NCBI GenBank assembly: GCA_016713985.1
Contig: JADJOD010000004.1
Span: 62,001-126,000, forward strand
Length of the DNA stretch: 64,000 nucleotides
Direction: 5' to 3'
DNA from: Lewinellaceae bacterium
GTDB lineage: Bacteria; Bacteroidota; Bacteroidia; Chitinophagales; Saprospiraceae
This document shows positions 28,401-35,991 of this stretch, piece by piece; position 1 is the first letter of the stretch; the number at the start of each line of letters is the position of its first letter. The notes beneath the pieces were generated by a model. It searched no databases. It was not told where the DNA came from and was given only the letters and a program-made list of their open reading frames with translations. The translations under genes were made by a program, and so were the position numbers.

Positions 28401-28570
28401 TTGGTATGTTGGTCGGTATCGTGTTTGGTACATATTCGTCCGTATTCGTGGCCTCTGCCCTTGTGGTCGATCTTTTGAAAGAAGACATTGTTGCCGGGAA
28501 AGTGGTGGAAGCGCCTGCTCCCGATACAGATGCTAAAGCCAAACCTTCCAAAAGGGCCACGGCTAAATAA
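25478..28570 (+). CDS. secDF: Fused protein translocase subunit SecDF
   Basis: The 1030-residue protein is a SecD-SecF fusion, the usual form in Bacteroidota, which uses the proton gradient to pull exported proteins across the membrane. SecD features: the first membrane helix at residues 7-27, LAMGLDLKGGMSVLLQVD, LGVVQPNVSLDAGRDLIQVE, the P1 region, then the second helix group with GIAGIVLTLAAAVDANVIIYERIREE. SecF features start near residue 690: FMRGFELGVDFKGGYSYNIQF and IACILTVIGYSVNDTVIVYDRIRE. Two sets of six membrane helices are visible. The C-terminus is a short basic tail. A terminator follows 25 bases after the stop. Confidence 0.97.
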   Translation: MQGKGVVRFFLIALTLVCLYQFSLTIPTNGIESDARRYADNCSKEPNSTNWRSCYAAYLDSMSSETVFSIPYIKKFTYADLKKSQLAMGLDLKGGMSVLLQVDLRDFLKSLAQGNSDPAFIQALDKATELQKSQQGDYISLFAQAWRETGGGKPLASIFARNESLKSQINFNSPDADVIRTIRTLANSTVDETYKRLKQRIDKLGVVQPNVSLDAGRDLIQVELPGIDNPERARNMLQRSAKLEFWDTYRMTDDNMNQRFIDADMRLRALISGDTVQTQMRKDTAYVFPNGADGNPDTTKPKEMRITDVPAAQDPQQATSGPLLSALQLGSNSTGPVLGYADKNKTKKILEHLNRPEIKPLFPADLEFHWSFKPDEDKGETPSGTAGKYKLFGIKKVGSQDEAPLDGSVVNDASAQPDPKGEISVSLSMNNEGARIWADMTTKAVNNGNREIAIVLDGEVVSAPYVINPITGGNSSISGGFTIDEAKDLANILQVGKLPAGTHIVQESQVGPSLGADNINKSLFTMLLSVGLLCAFMIAYYNRGGIISVIALLANIFFIIGTLASMGTVLTLPGIAGIVLTLAAAVDANVIIYERIREELRNGLSMAKAVSTGFNRALSAIIDANVTTLLTAVVLIYFGLGPIKGFGTVLTVGIISSLFTAVLVGRMMTEWWMDRGKEMSYSFPWTEHWLVGINYDWIGKRKIAYAFSIAIMVIGAISFFMRGFELGVDFKGGYSYNIQFDKPVEIEQLRGPLTQAFEGSNPVIKAVNTENTYNITTSYLINDQGKDVNDRVVSKLREGLNSAGITTDSTFKNTDASGTHIASSSQVGPTVADDIRDSSIKAGLVGLLFIFLYLLVRFHRWQFSMGAVLALFHDVLITLTFFTLLHGIVPWSLEIDQAIIACILTVIGYSVNDTVIVYDRIREFMNTITGKKKEEVFIMAINTTLSRTLITSGTVVLVVLLLFLFGGGAIKGFAFGMLVGIVFGTYSSVFVASALVVDLLKEDIVAGKVVEAPAPDTDAKAKPSKRATAK

Positions 28571-28595
28571 TCATCTGTAACTAAATTATTTAGGG

Positions 28596-28631
28596 AACGG
28601 GCCCGGCGGTACAAACGTTGGGCCCGTTTTG
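28596..28631 (+). terminator. Rho-independent terminator after secDF
   Basis: AACGGGCCC at 28596-28604 pairs perfectly with GGGCCCGTT at 28620-28628 and is followed by TTTG. Confidence 0.85.
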
Positions 28632-28656
28632 TATTGATCAGTCAAAAATACATTCA

Positions 28657-29859
28657 ATGACTCGCAACATACTGTTATTCAGTGCATTAATGGCTCTCAT
28701 CGCCTGCTCTGCCGGGAAAAACGGCAACTCGTCAGGCACCCCCGCACAAAAAGCGCGGCAATTGCTTGCCAATACCCCGGTGGTTGACACCCACATTGAT
28801 TTTCCATATTTCCTTGCTGAAAGTAAGGAATGGTTCAAACCCGGATACACGGCCATTGCCCTCAAAAACCCCAAAGGTGATTTTGACCTGGAACGCGCCA
28901 GACAAGGTGGCCTGTACGGCGCTTTTATGTCTATTTATATCCCTTCCTACCTGCAAAAAGAACCCGGAAGGCCCAAACAACTGGCGGATTCGCTGATCGA
29001 TATGGTACATGCCATCGCAAGGGATTATCCCGACCGCTTCGCTGTGGCATATCACGCCGCCGATGTGTTGAAAAACTTCAAAAAAGGCATCGTTTCTTTG
29101 CCGATGGGGATGGAAAACGGCGCTCCCATAGAGGATATGGGCGATTTGGTGCACTTTCACAAAAGAGGCATCCGCTATATTACACTCACACACGGCAAAG
29201 ACAACCAGATTTGCGACTCTTCCTACGATACCCTGCATACCCACGGCGGACTAAGCGATTTCGGCCGCGATGTGGTGCGGCAGATGAATCGATTGGGCAT
29301 CATGGTGGACGTCAGCCACCTTTCCGACGAAGCCATTTGGGATGTGTTGCAGGTGGCGCAAAAACCGCTGATCGCTACCCATTCGGGCTGCCGGCATTTC
29401 ACCCCCGGATTCGAACGCAATTTATCCGACACCCTGATCCGGGCCATCGCCCGAACCGGCGGTGTGGTGCAAGTGCCATTCAGTATGTATTTTCTGGAAA
29501 ACAAATACCGCGACGCCTGGCATAAGGCGGAAGCGGAGATCGCCAGGCGAAAAATCCCGGAAAACGGCCCCGAAGCGGAGGCCGTATTACAGGAATTTGC
29601 AAAAAAAGGGGATCCGATTTACGCCAGCGTACGTGATGTGGCCGACCACATCGACCATATCCGGAACCTCGTGGGTATCGACTACGTAGGTTTGGGCAGT
29701 GATTTCGACGGCGTGGGCCTGGCGCTGCCGCAAGACCTGGCCGACGTGAGCACTTATCCCAACCTTATCGGAGAATTGATCCGCCGGGGGTATTCGGACC
29801 ACGATATCCGGAAAATATGTTTTGAGAATGTTATGCGGGTGTGGAAAGCGAATGAATAA
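28657..29859 (+). CDS. Membrane (renal-type) dipeptidase, peptidase family M19, lipoprotein
   Basis: The ATG at 28657 is chosen because it gives a lipoprotein signal peptide with the lipobox LIAC; the in-frame TTG at 28618 lies inside the preceding terminator. The zinc site of M19 dipeptidases is recognisable: VVDTHIDFPYF (H-x-D), the glutamate region MGMENGAPIEDM, DVSHLSDEAIWDVL, PLIATHSGCRHF and VGLGSDFDGV. The enzyme hydrolyses dipeptides, including D-residue substrates, with two zinc ions. It is about 400 residues, the expected length, and is followed by a strong terminator. Confidence 0.95.
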   Translation: MTRNILLFSALMALIACSAGKNGNSSGTPAQKARQLLANTPVVDTHIDFPYFLAESKEWFKPGYTAIALKNPKGDFDLERARQGGLYGAFMSIYIPSYLQKEPGRPKQLADSLIDMVHAIARDYPDRFAVAYHAADVLKNFKKGIVSLPMGMENGAPIEDMGDLVHFHKRGIRYITLTHGKDNQICDSSYDTLHTHGGLSDFGRDVVRQMNRLGIMVDVSHLSDEAIWDVLQVAQKPLIATHSGCRHFTPGFERNLSDTLIRAIARTGGVVQVPFSMYFLENKYRDAWHKAEAEIARRKIPENGPEAEAVLQEFAKKGDPIYASVRDVADHIDHIRNLVGIDYVGLGSDFDGVGLALPQDLADVSTYPNLIGELIRRGYSDHDIRKICFENVMRVWKANE

Positions 29860-29865
29860 AATACA

Positions 29866-29903
29866 AAACCGCCCGGCATACCTGGTACACCGGGCGGTTT
29901 ATT
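29866..29903. terminator. Bidirectional terminator between the dipeptidase and coiled-coil genes
   Basis: AAACCGCCCGG at 29866-29876 and CCGGGCGGTTT at 29890-29900 form an 11-bp stem, flanked by A on the left and T on the right, so it can serve both converging genes. Confidence 0.85.
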
Positions 29904-29927
29904 ATCATACGCCTAAGTCATTGAATA

Positions 29928-31509
29928 TCAGGCATCTTTTTTCTTCGTAGCCCGCTTTGGTTTGACCACTGCCTCTTCTGAAGGTTCCAGTCCGCCATCT
30001 TCTGCGCCCGAAGAATGAACCACATCGTCAATCACGATCGGTCCCGATTTGTCGCCCGGCGCTTCGGTCATGGATTCCATACCTTCGTCGGCTGTTGTTT
30101 CCGCCTGGTGGACCGCATCGTCGATGATGATTTCTTTCTTGGCAGGCGTTTTTCAGTCGTGGACTCCATGCCTTCATCGGCCGCTTTATCCTCCTTTTTT
30201 CTGCCAGCGACTCCAGCATTTCTTCCGCTTTGTCCACGGCTTTTTCAAACGCTTCTTCGGCTTTTTCGGCTGCCACGCTGGCGACGGCTTTGGCGGTGTC
30301 GAGCGCATCCATCAAAACGTCGCCGAGTACGGTGGCGGCAGCGTCGAACAGACTGTCTTCGTCTTCTTTTTTGGTTTTGATCCCGGCAGCGATCTCCGAC
30401 TTAACCGCTTCTTTGGCCGCTTCTATTTTTTGTTTTTCCGCTTCTTTTTCAGCGCGGCGTTCTTCTTTTTCCTTTGCAGTATTTGCCTGGCGTTCCACAT
30501 CGGAACGTGTTTTTTCCATCTCTGCCAGTTTTTCCCGCTTGGAGGTGAGGCGTTCTTCGATCATTTTGATCTTGGCCGTGCGGATCTGGGCTTCGAGTTG
30601 GCCCTCGCTTGAATTGATCTTTTTGCGCTGGAAGTTGAGTTCTTCTTCGTCGCGGCGGATACTGCCTTCCATCCTTTTAACGGCTTCCATCAGTCCGCCG
30701 AGGCGGCGCTCGTGGCGTTCGGTAACCGAGCCTTCGTTGGCGGCGGGGCCGAATTTGCGCTCCTTGGCGCGTTTAAAAGCGCCGTCGATGCGATCCCAGA
30801 GCTGGTTGCGGTGTTCATTGCTCAGGCGGGCATCGCGGTAGCGGCGTTGTATCTGTTTGAGTTCTTCGAAGATGGTGCCGAGTTTGGAACTGCCGGCTGC
30901 AATCTTCGCGTCCACCTCATCGAGCACTTTGCCGAACTCTTCATATACCCCCTGGGAGGCCGACATAAATTCGCCCTGCATACGGGAGCGCATACTTTTC
31001 AGGTCTTCAAAAAGTGCATTGATGTTATCACGCAGGTTATCAGCGTGTTCGCGAAAAAGATTGCGTTCGCGGCTCTGCACCTGAACCTTGTCCCAAAAGG
31101 CTTTTAAACCGTCCCATACCTTATTGTCATAGGCGCTGAGTGCCTGCACCTTTTCCTTGAATTCGGCCAATTCCTGCTGGTATGCAGCGTGAAGTTTGGC
31201 GGAAAGCACGGCAAAATGCCACTCGGTTTGTGCGCGTTGAATGATATCACCCCGCTCCACCTTGAGGTCGTCGGGCAGAAGACTTTCGGTGACGCTGAGT
31301 TCACGTTCGAGTGTTGTATGGCCTTCGGGAAGTTCCACGTCTTTGCCGTCGCGCCATTCATTCATCATTTTATTGACAAATTCATCGGTGGCAATGGCTT
31401 CCGGAAAGGTGTACAGCATTACTCTGTTAGCATCTGCGTTTAATTCCAGTGCGATAAGGACTTTTTCGTTCTCGGCGTTGGTTCCCCAAATTACTACTTT
31501 GTTCTTCAT
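29928..31509 (-). CDS. Coiled-coil cytoplasmic protein with acidic repeat tail (two homopolymer frameshifts)
   Basis: The first 420 residues are rich in Glu, Lys and Ala and form long coiled coils (for example EKLAEMEKTRSDVERQANTA); WDRIDGAFKRAKERKFG vaguely recalls DUF349 proteins, but I cannot assign a family. No signal or membrane segment is seen. As written the frame drifts at the end, but one missing base in each of the T-runs at 30195-30200 and 30149-30153 (plus-strand view) restores an acidic tail with a tandem repeat: TADEGMES-type units, each followed by IIIDD or IVIDD plus V-H, ending in a basic tip. The restored protein is about 527 residues. It is transcribed alone between two terminators. 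Confidence 0.8.
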
Positions 31510-31520
31510 AACAAACAGTT

Positions 31521-31554
31521 GACAGTGGACGGTAAATGGTAGACAGTGGACGGT
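31521..31554. repeat. Short direct repeat upstream of the coiled-coil gene
   Basis: GACAGTGGACGGT occurs at 31521-31533 and again at 31542-31554, just before the start of the minus-strand coiled-coil gene. It is a minimal tandem array of a common type of spacer repeat. Confidence 0.6.
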
Positions 31555-31622
31555 TATGTTTCTAAAACGGAGCGGGTGGAGATGGAACTGGTATTCTCAC
31601 GAGCGCCGTCCGAATGGCAAAA

Positions 31623-32644
31623 TTATACCGCTGCTGCGGTTTTTTTCACTTTTAGTTTTAAAATCCCTTGCGCGAGCAGGTATTCGGCGATTTGAACGGC
31701 GTTTGTAGCGGCTCCTTTGCGCAAATTATCGGATACCACCCACATATTCAGGGTATTCGGCTGGCTTTCGTCGCGGCGCAGGCGGCCCACGAATACCTCG
31801 TCTTTGTCGTGGGCGAAAAGCGGCATGGGGTACTGCAATTCAGCCGGATTGTCCGTCAGGATCACTCCCGGAGCGGCGGATAACAGGGTCCGGACTTCCG
31901 ACAGATCGAAGTCGCGTTCAAACTCGACGTTGATTGATTCGGAGTGGCCGCCGATCACGGGTACCCGCACGGTAGTCGCCGTTACACGAATGCTGTCGTC
32001 GCCCATGATTTTTTTGGTTTCGTTCACCATTTTCATTTCTTCCTTGGTGTAGCCGTTTTCCGTAAATAAGTCGATGTGCGGCAACAAATTGAGGTCGATC
32101 TGGTAGGGATAAGCGCGATCTCCTGATTTTCCCTTGCGTTCGTTCATCAGTTGGTTGACGGCTTTTACGCCGGTACCCGTTACCGATTGATAGGTGCTGA
32201 CAACAACACGCAGGATTTTATATTTGTCGTGTAAAGGTTTGAGCGCCACCACCATCTGAATGGTGGAGCAGTTGGGATTGGCGATGATTTTATCTTTTTT
32301 GGTCAACACCCCGGCATTCACCTCGGGCACCACCAATTTTTTTCCGGGTCCATACGCCAGGCGGAGGAATTATCGATTACCACGGTGCCTTTTTCCGCAA
32401 AACGAGGCGCCCATTCTTTTGAGACACTTCCTCCTGCGGAAAAAATAGCCACATCCGGCTTTTTCCCAACCGCTGCGTCCATGCTGATGATTTTGTATCG
32501 CCTGCCCCCGAATTTGATGGTTTTACCCACCGAACGCTCGCTGGCCACGGGGAATAATTTTGTGATCGGGAAATTGCGCTCTTCCAGCACCTGCAACATT
32601 TTTGTGCCGACCAACCCGGTGGCACCGACTACGGCTACTTTCAT
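31623..32644 (-). CDS. asd: Aspartate-semialdehyde dehydrogenase (one-base frameshift in the deposited sequence)
   Basis: Asd reduces beta-aspartyl phosphate to aspartate semialdehyde for lysine, threonine, methionine and diaminopimelate synthesis. The N-terminal NADP fold (VAVVGATGLVGTKMLQVLEER) and IFSAGGSVSKEWAP are in one frame. The catalytic cysteine motif IIANPNCSTIQMVVAL, the substrate-binding histidine region VPVIGGHSESINVEF and the tail are in another. They join if the T-run at 32337-32343 (plus strand) has eight bases rather than seven, giving SAWRMDPEKKLVVPEVNAG and a 340-residue enzyme of normal size. Because this enzyme is needed for cell-wall synthesis, a sequencing error is the likely cause. 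Confidence 0.95.
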
Positions 32645-32681
32645 GGAGAGAATGAGTGAGTGAGTGATAACTTTTGCGCCG

Positions 32682-32689
32682 CAAAGATA
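32682..32689 (-). promoter_or_regulatory. Bacteroidota-type -7 box for asd
   Basis: Read on the minus strand the bases are TATCTTTG followed by CGG, a match to TAnnTTTG, 37 bases before the asd start. Confidence 0.55.
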
Positions 32690-32777
32690 TGGATTCGTTG
32701 AACTCTCCGCAGTTTCTATGTGCGGGGTTGAATTTTCCTAATTTTGCGCCACCAAGTTCATTTTGATCCATTTGTTT

Positions 32778-33432
32778 ATGTTATTCAGAATCCATAAAGA
32801 AGGCCGTTCGATCCTGTTGATCGCTGCCGCAGTACTGCTCGCACTTAATATTGCCGTCTGGCGCCTTGTGCCCCTTGCATTTTGGCCCTTGCTGGTTTTG
32901 TCCCTTGTTTTTTATTTAATTATCCTCCAGTTTTTCAGAAACCCGTTGCGGGAAGTATTGGCCACGGATAACAATCTGGTGTATGCGCCGGCCGACGGAC
33001 GTATTTGTGTGATTGAAGAAGTAGAAGAAAGCGAATATTTCAGGGACAAACGAATTCAGGTGTCGATTTTTATGTCGCCTTTCAACGTGCACGTCAACCG
33101 GAACCCCCGTGAGCGGACTGGTCCGCTACTTCCGCTATCATCCGGGCAAATACCTCGTAGCCTGGCACCCGAAAAGCAGTACGGAAAACGAACGAACCAC
33201 CATTGTGTATGGCCTGGGCCAAACCGAAATCCTGATGCGTCAGATCGCAGGCGCCTTAGCCAAACGGATCAAATGGTATATCGGCGAAGGCGACCGCGTG
33301 GAACAGGGCGGCGACATGGGTTTTATAAAATTCGGCTCCCGTGTCGACTTGTTTTTGCCCCTCGGCACAAAAATAGAAGTCGCGATGGACCAGCATGTGA
33401 AGGGAAACAAAACGGTAATAGCCAGACTATAG
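32778..33432 (+). CDS. psd: Phosphatidylserine decarboxylase family protein (one-base frameshift)
   Basis: The enzyme makes phosphatidylethanolamine and matures by self-cleavage. The ATG at 32778 is preferred over a TTG at 32763. The N-terminal part has one or two membrane helices (residues about 13-55), then FFRNPLRE and VYAPADGRICVIEEVEE. The second half holds IGEGDRVEQGGDMGFIKFGSRVDLFLPLG, with the GS cleavage site that generates the pyruvoyl group. The two halves are in different frames; removing one C from the C-run at 33104-33108 rejoins them as NRNPVSGLVRYFRYHPGKY and gives 217 residues, normal for the short bacterial form. A TAATTTTG promoter-like box lies at 32739-32746. Confidence 0.93.
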
Positions 33433-33593
33433 GCATAAACTACGCGGATATGGGCTGAAAAGTGCGGATGTGAAATAAATACCTCGGCCGAACGCTGACT
33501 TTAACACAGTTTTAATACCCCTGCCGAGAAACCTCCGGCGTTTTTGACTGTCTTAATGATATCCCGGTCACAAAACAATGGGATTTGTTGAAC

Positions 33594-34042
33594 ATGAAAC
33601 TACACGTCTTTTCAAAATCGCTTTTTGTTGCACTGTTGGCGTTTTTTACCGCCACTTCCGTACACGCACAATCAAACCCCACGCCAGCCGGCAAAACAAC
33701 CCGAACGGAAAAAAAACAGAAACACGAAGACCGTTATGCCAAAGAATTGAACCTGACGGAGGATCAAAAAGCCCGTTTCAAAAAAATAGACGACGATTAC
33801 AGGGCACAAGCCAAAGAAAAACGCGCTGAAAAAAGGTGGAAATGGCCCGGATCAGGGAGGAAAAAATAAAGGCGCATAAAGCCGTATTATCTCCCGAGCA
33901 ATCTGCCAAATACGACGAGATGGTGGCAAAAAAGCACGTAAAAAAAGACGCCCGGAAAAAAAAGAAGGTGGGAAAAAAGCAGATGAAGCAAGAAAAAAAA
34001 GCCGAAAAAAAGGCAATCCGGGAAGAATTGAACAAACAATAA
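33594..34042 (+). CDS. Small secreted Lys/Glu-rich protein, Spy/LTXXQ-like (one-base frameshift)
   Basis: The ATG at 33594 starts a clear signal peptide (LFVALLAFFTATSVHAQ). The mature part is highly charged and helical: YAKELNLTEDQKARFKKIDDDY, then KAVLSPEQSAKYDEM, the repeated L-T/S-x-x-Q pattern of Spy/CpxP-like periplasmic chaperones. The frame breaks in the A-run at 33829-33834; one more A gives a continuous 149-residue protein with a lysine-rich tail. A periplasmic stress or metal-linked role is suggested by the family resemblance only. It converges on the methyltransferase gene. Confidence 0.75.
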
Positions 34043-34080
34043 CCGGGTGTTTAAATCCGGTCCGATAAAAAAGGAGGTTC

Positions 34081-35028
34081 TTAAGGCGCCGTCAATCGGA
34101 AACATTGATGAATTTTTTTGTTGCGAAAATCTTCCGGCACCGTTTGTTTCGAAACATCCCGTATTCCGGCGGCCCTGATCTCTTCTTCCCACAGTTTGAA
34201 CCTGCGATAATTCGTTGAAAAATAGACCGTTCCGCCGGGAGTGCAGTGGCGCAGCACACGGTTGAGCAACATGACATGATCGCGCTGGATATCCAGCGTG
34301 CCTTCCATTCTTTTGCTGTTGGAAAAAGTCGGCGGATCTACGACGATCAGGTCGAATCGCTCCTGCGGGGTTTGTTCCAGCCAGACCAGTACATCGGCCT
34401 GCATCAGGCGGTGGTTTTTTCCGGAAAAACCGTTGAGCGACAGGTTGCGGTCGGCCCACTGCAGGTAAGTATTGCTCATGTCAATTGTCAGGGTCTCTGC
34501 CGCGCCGCCGGCGGCGGCATACACCGAAAAGGACCCGGTATAGGCAAAGAGGTTCAAAAAACGTTTGCCGGCTGCTTCCTCGCCCACCATCCGGCGGGTA
34601 TTGCGGTGGTCGAGAAACAGCCCGACGTCTAAATAATCCGATGGGTTGACGATGAACCGCAATCCCTGTTCCCGAACGATAAATTCCGTGCCCGCCCGGG
34701 AAAACCGGTCGTATTGCCGCAGGCCTTTTTGCCGCTGGCGGAATTTCAGGTAGATCAGGTCGTGGGAAACCGTCAGCACCTCGCTGATCACCGACAAACA
34801 GCCGTCGAGCCAGGCCGCGTGTTCGTCGGGCCCCATGCCGTGGTCGCGCGCGTATTCGGCGACGTGAACGATGTTTTCGTAAATATCAATCGCCAGCGGT
34901 GTGCCGGGAATATCGTTGTCGTACACCCGGTAGCAAGTGATGCCTTGTCGCCTCGCCCATTTGCCCCAATGTTTGTGCATTTTGGCGAGGCGATTGGCGA
35001 AGGGTTCGAGTTTTGGATTTTTGTCCAT
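34081..35028 (-). CDS. Class I SAM-dependent rRNA methyltransferase, RlmK/RlmI-like
   Basis: The start at 35028 (MDKNPKLEPFANRLAKMHKH) is chosen because the family begins with such a motif; the longer frame upstream runs antisense into the next gene and is not conserved-looking. The protein matches the second methyltransferase half of E. coli RlmL (RlmK): WARRQGITCYRVYDND, KFRQRQKGLRQYDR, NPSDYLDVGLFLDHRNTRRM, the SAM site FLNLFAYTGSFSVYAAAGGA and the NPPF-like VVDPPTFSNSKRM. It probably methylates 23S rRNA, G2069 (m7G) being the E. coli target of RlmK; the exact base here is inferred. The gene is monocistronic and diverges from the small protein/HNH pair. Confidence 0.9.
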   Translation of the reverse strand: MDKNPKLEPFANRLAKMHKHWGKWARRQGITCYRVYDNDIPGTPLAIDIYENIVHVAEYARDHGMGPDEHAAWLDGCLSVISEVLTVSHDLIYLKFRQRQKGLRQYDRFSRAGTEFIVREQGLRFIVNPSDYLDVGLFLDHRNTRRMVGEEAAGKRFLNLFAYTGSFSVYAAAGGAAETLTIDMSNTYLQWADRNLSLNGFSGKNHRLMQADVLVWLEQTPQERFDLIVVDPPTFSNSKRMEGTLDIQRDHVMLLNRVLRHCTPGGTVYFSTNYRRFKLWEEEIRAAGIRDVSKQTVPEDFRNKKIHQCFRLTAP

Positions 35029-35163
35029 GCTGCCGGCAAAGATCAGGCGGATTTTTCGGTTAGCGGAAATACGTGTGCGAAACTTTGAAAGTTTGGTACA
35101 CGTCGCCAAATCGCTATATTTTCTCCCCAAACAGACGTATTTTTGTCTTTCAAACATTTGAAG

Positions 35164-35550
35164 ATGAATGCACCGCTCACAGTCCCGGACTTGCTCGACA
35201 ACGCTTCGCGTTTGGACACCAGTGAATTTGAATCGTTTTTCAAGGCGATGCTCGCGCTGCGGGCGAAACGAATTGCCCCGGTTTTGTCCCAAAAGGAGGC
35301 TGATCTGCTTGAAAAAATTTATACCAAACTCCCTTCGGACACAATGGAGCGGTATGATCTGCTCACCGAAAAAAGGCGTTCGGAAACCATTTCTGCGGAA
35401 GAATACGATGAATTGCTCGGTCTTGTCCAGATCGTGGAACAATATAACGTGCAACGGCTAAAACTCGTCGTTGAATTGGCCAATTTGCGAAAGATTACTG
35501 CACAACAATTGATGAAACAACTGGGCCTGATGCCGCTCTACAATGGCTGA
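35164..35550 (+). CDS. Small helical protein overlapping an HNH endonuclease gene, function unknown
   Basis: The 128-residue product has no signal peptide or membrane helix and is predicted to be almost entirely helical, with TFE-like heptads (RYDLLTEKRRSETISAEEY, QIVEQYNVQRLKLVVELANL). Its stop codon overlaps the start of the HNH gene by 8 bases, so translation of the two is probably coupled. I recall similar small proteins next to HNH genes in cyanobacteria and Bacteroidota, but their function is not known to me. A TATTTTTG promoter-like box is at 35139-35146. Confidence 0.75.
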   Translation: MNAPLTVPDLLDNASRLDTSEFESFFKAMLALRAKRIAPVLSQKEADLLEKIYTKLPSDTMERYDLLTEKRRSETISAEEYDELLGLVQIVEQYNVQRLKLVVELANLRKITAQQLMKQLGLMPLYNG

Positions 35551-35968
35551 GTTTATTTCTTCAAAAATCAAAACAATTGTAGCGAAGCGCGCAAGGCACA
35601 TTTGCGAATATTGCCGAACTCCATCAGCATTTTCTTCTTCAAAATTTTCAGTCGAACACATTATTCCCCGCGCTAATGGCGGCTCGGATTCCCTTGACAA
35701 TCTGGCTTATGCTTGTCAGGGATGTAACAACATTAAATTTACCAAAACCGAAGCGTTGGATCCGGAGAGCAACGTTCCCGCGCCGCTTTTCCATCCCAGA
35801 AACCACAGCTGGGCGGAACATTTCTGTTGGGATGCCAGTCTACTGGGAATAATTGGACTTACACCCATCGGCAGGGCTACTATTCAAGCCCTTAGGTTGA
35901 ACAGGGATGAAGTGTGCAATCTGAGATTGGTATTGTTCCTCATTGGCGAACACCCTCCCCAAAATTGA
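35543..35968 (+). CDS. HNH endonuclease
   Basis: The 141-residue protein carries a complete HNH/McrA-type zinc and nuclease core: ICEYC, then FSVEHIIPRANGGSDSLDNLAYACQGCN, with the first His as general base, the Asn in LDNL, and the two CxxC pairs holding zinc. The C-terminal half (FHPRNHSWAEHFCWD and GRATIQALRLNR) is typical of a group of small stand-alone HNH proteins. Its target is unknown; small HNH enzymes occur in restriction, phage and intron contexts. It is encoded as the second gene of a tightly coupled pair. It converges on glpK. Confidence 0.9.
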   Translation: MAEFISSKIKTIVAKRARHICEYCRTPSAFSSSKFSVEHIIPRANGGSDSLDNLAYACQGCNNIKFTKTEALDPESNVPAPLFHPRNHSWAEHFCWDASLLGIIGLTPIGRATIQALRLNRDEVCNLRLVLFLIGEHPPQN

Positions 35969-35991
35969 CATTGCAGAAGTGCCACATACCC

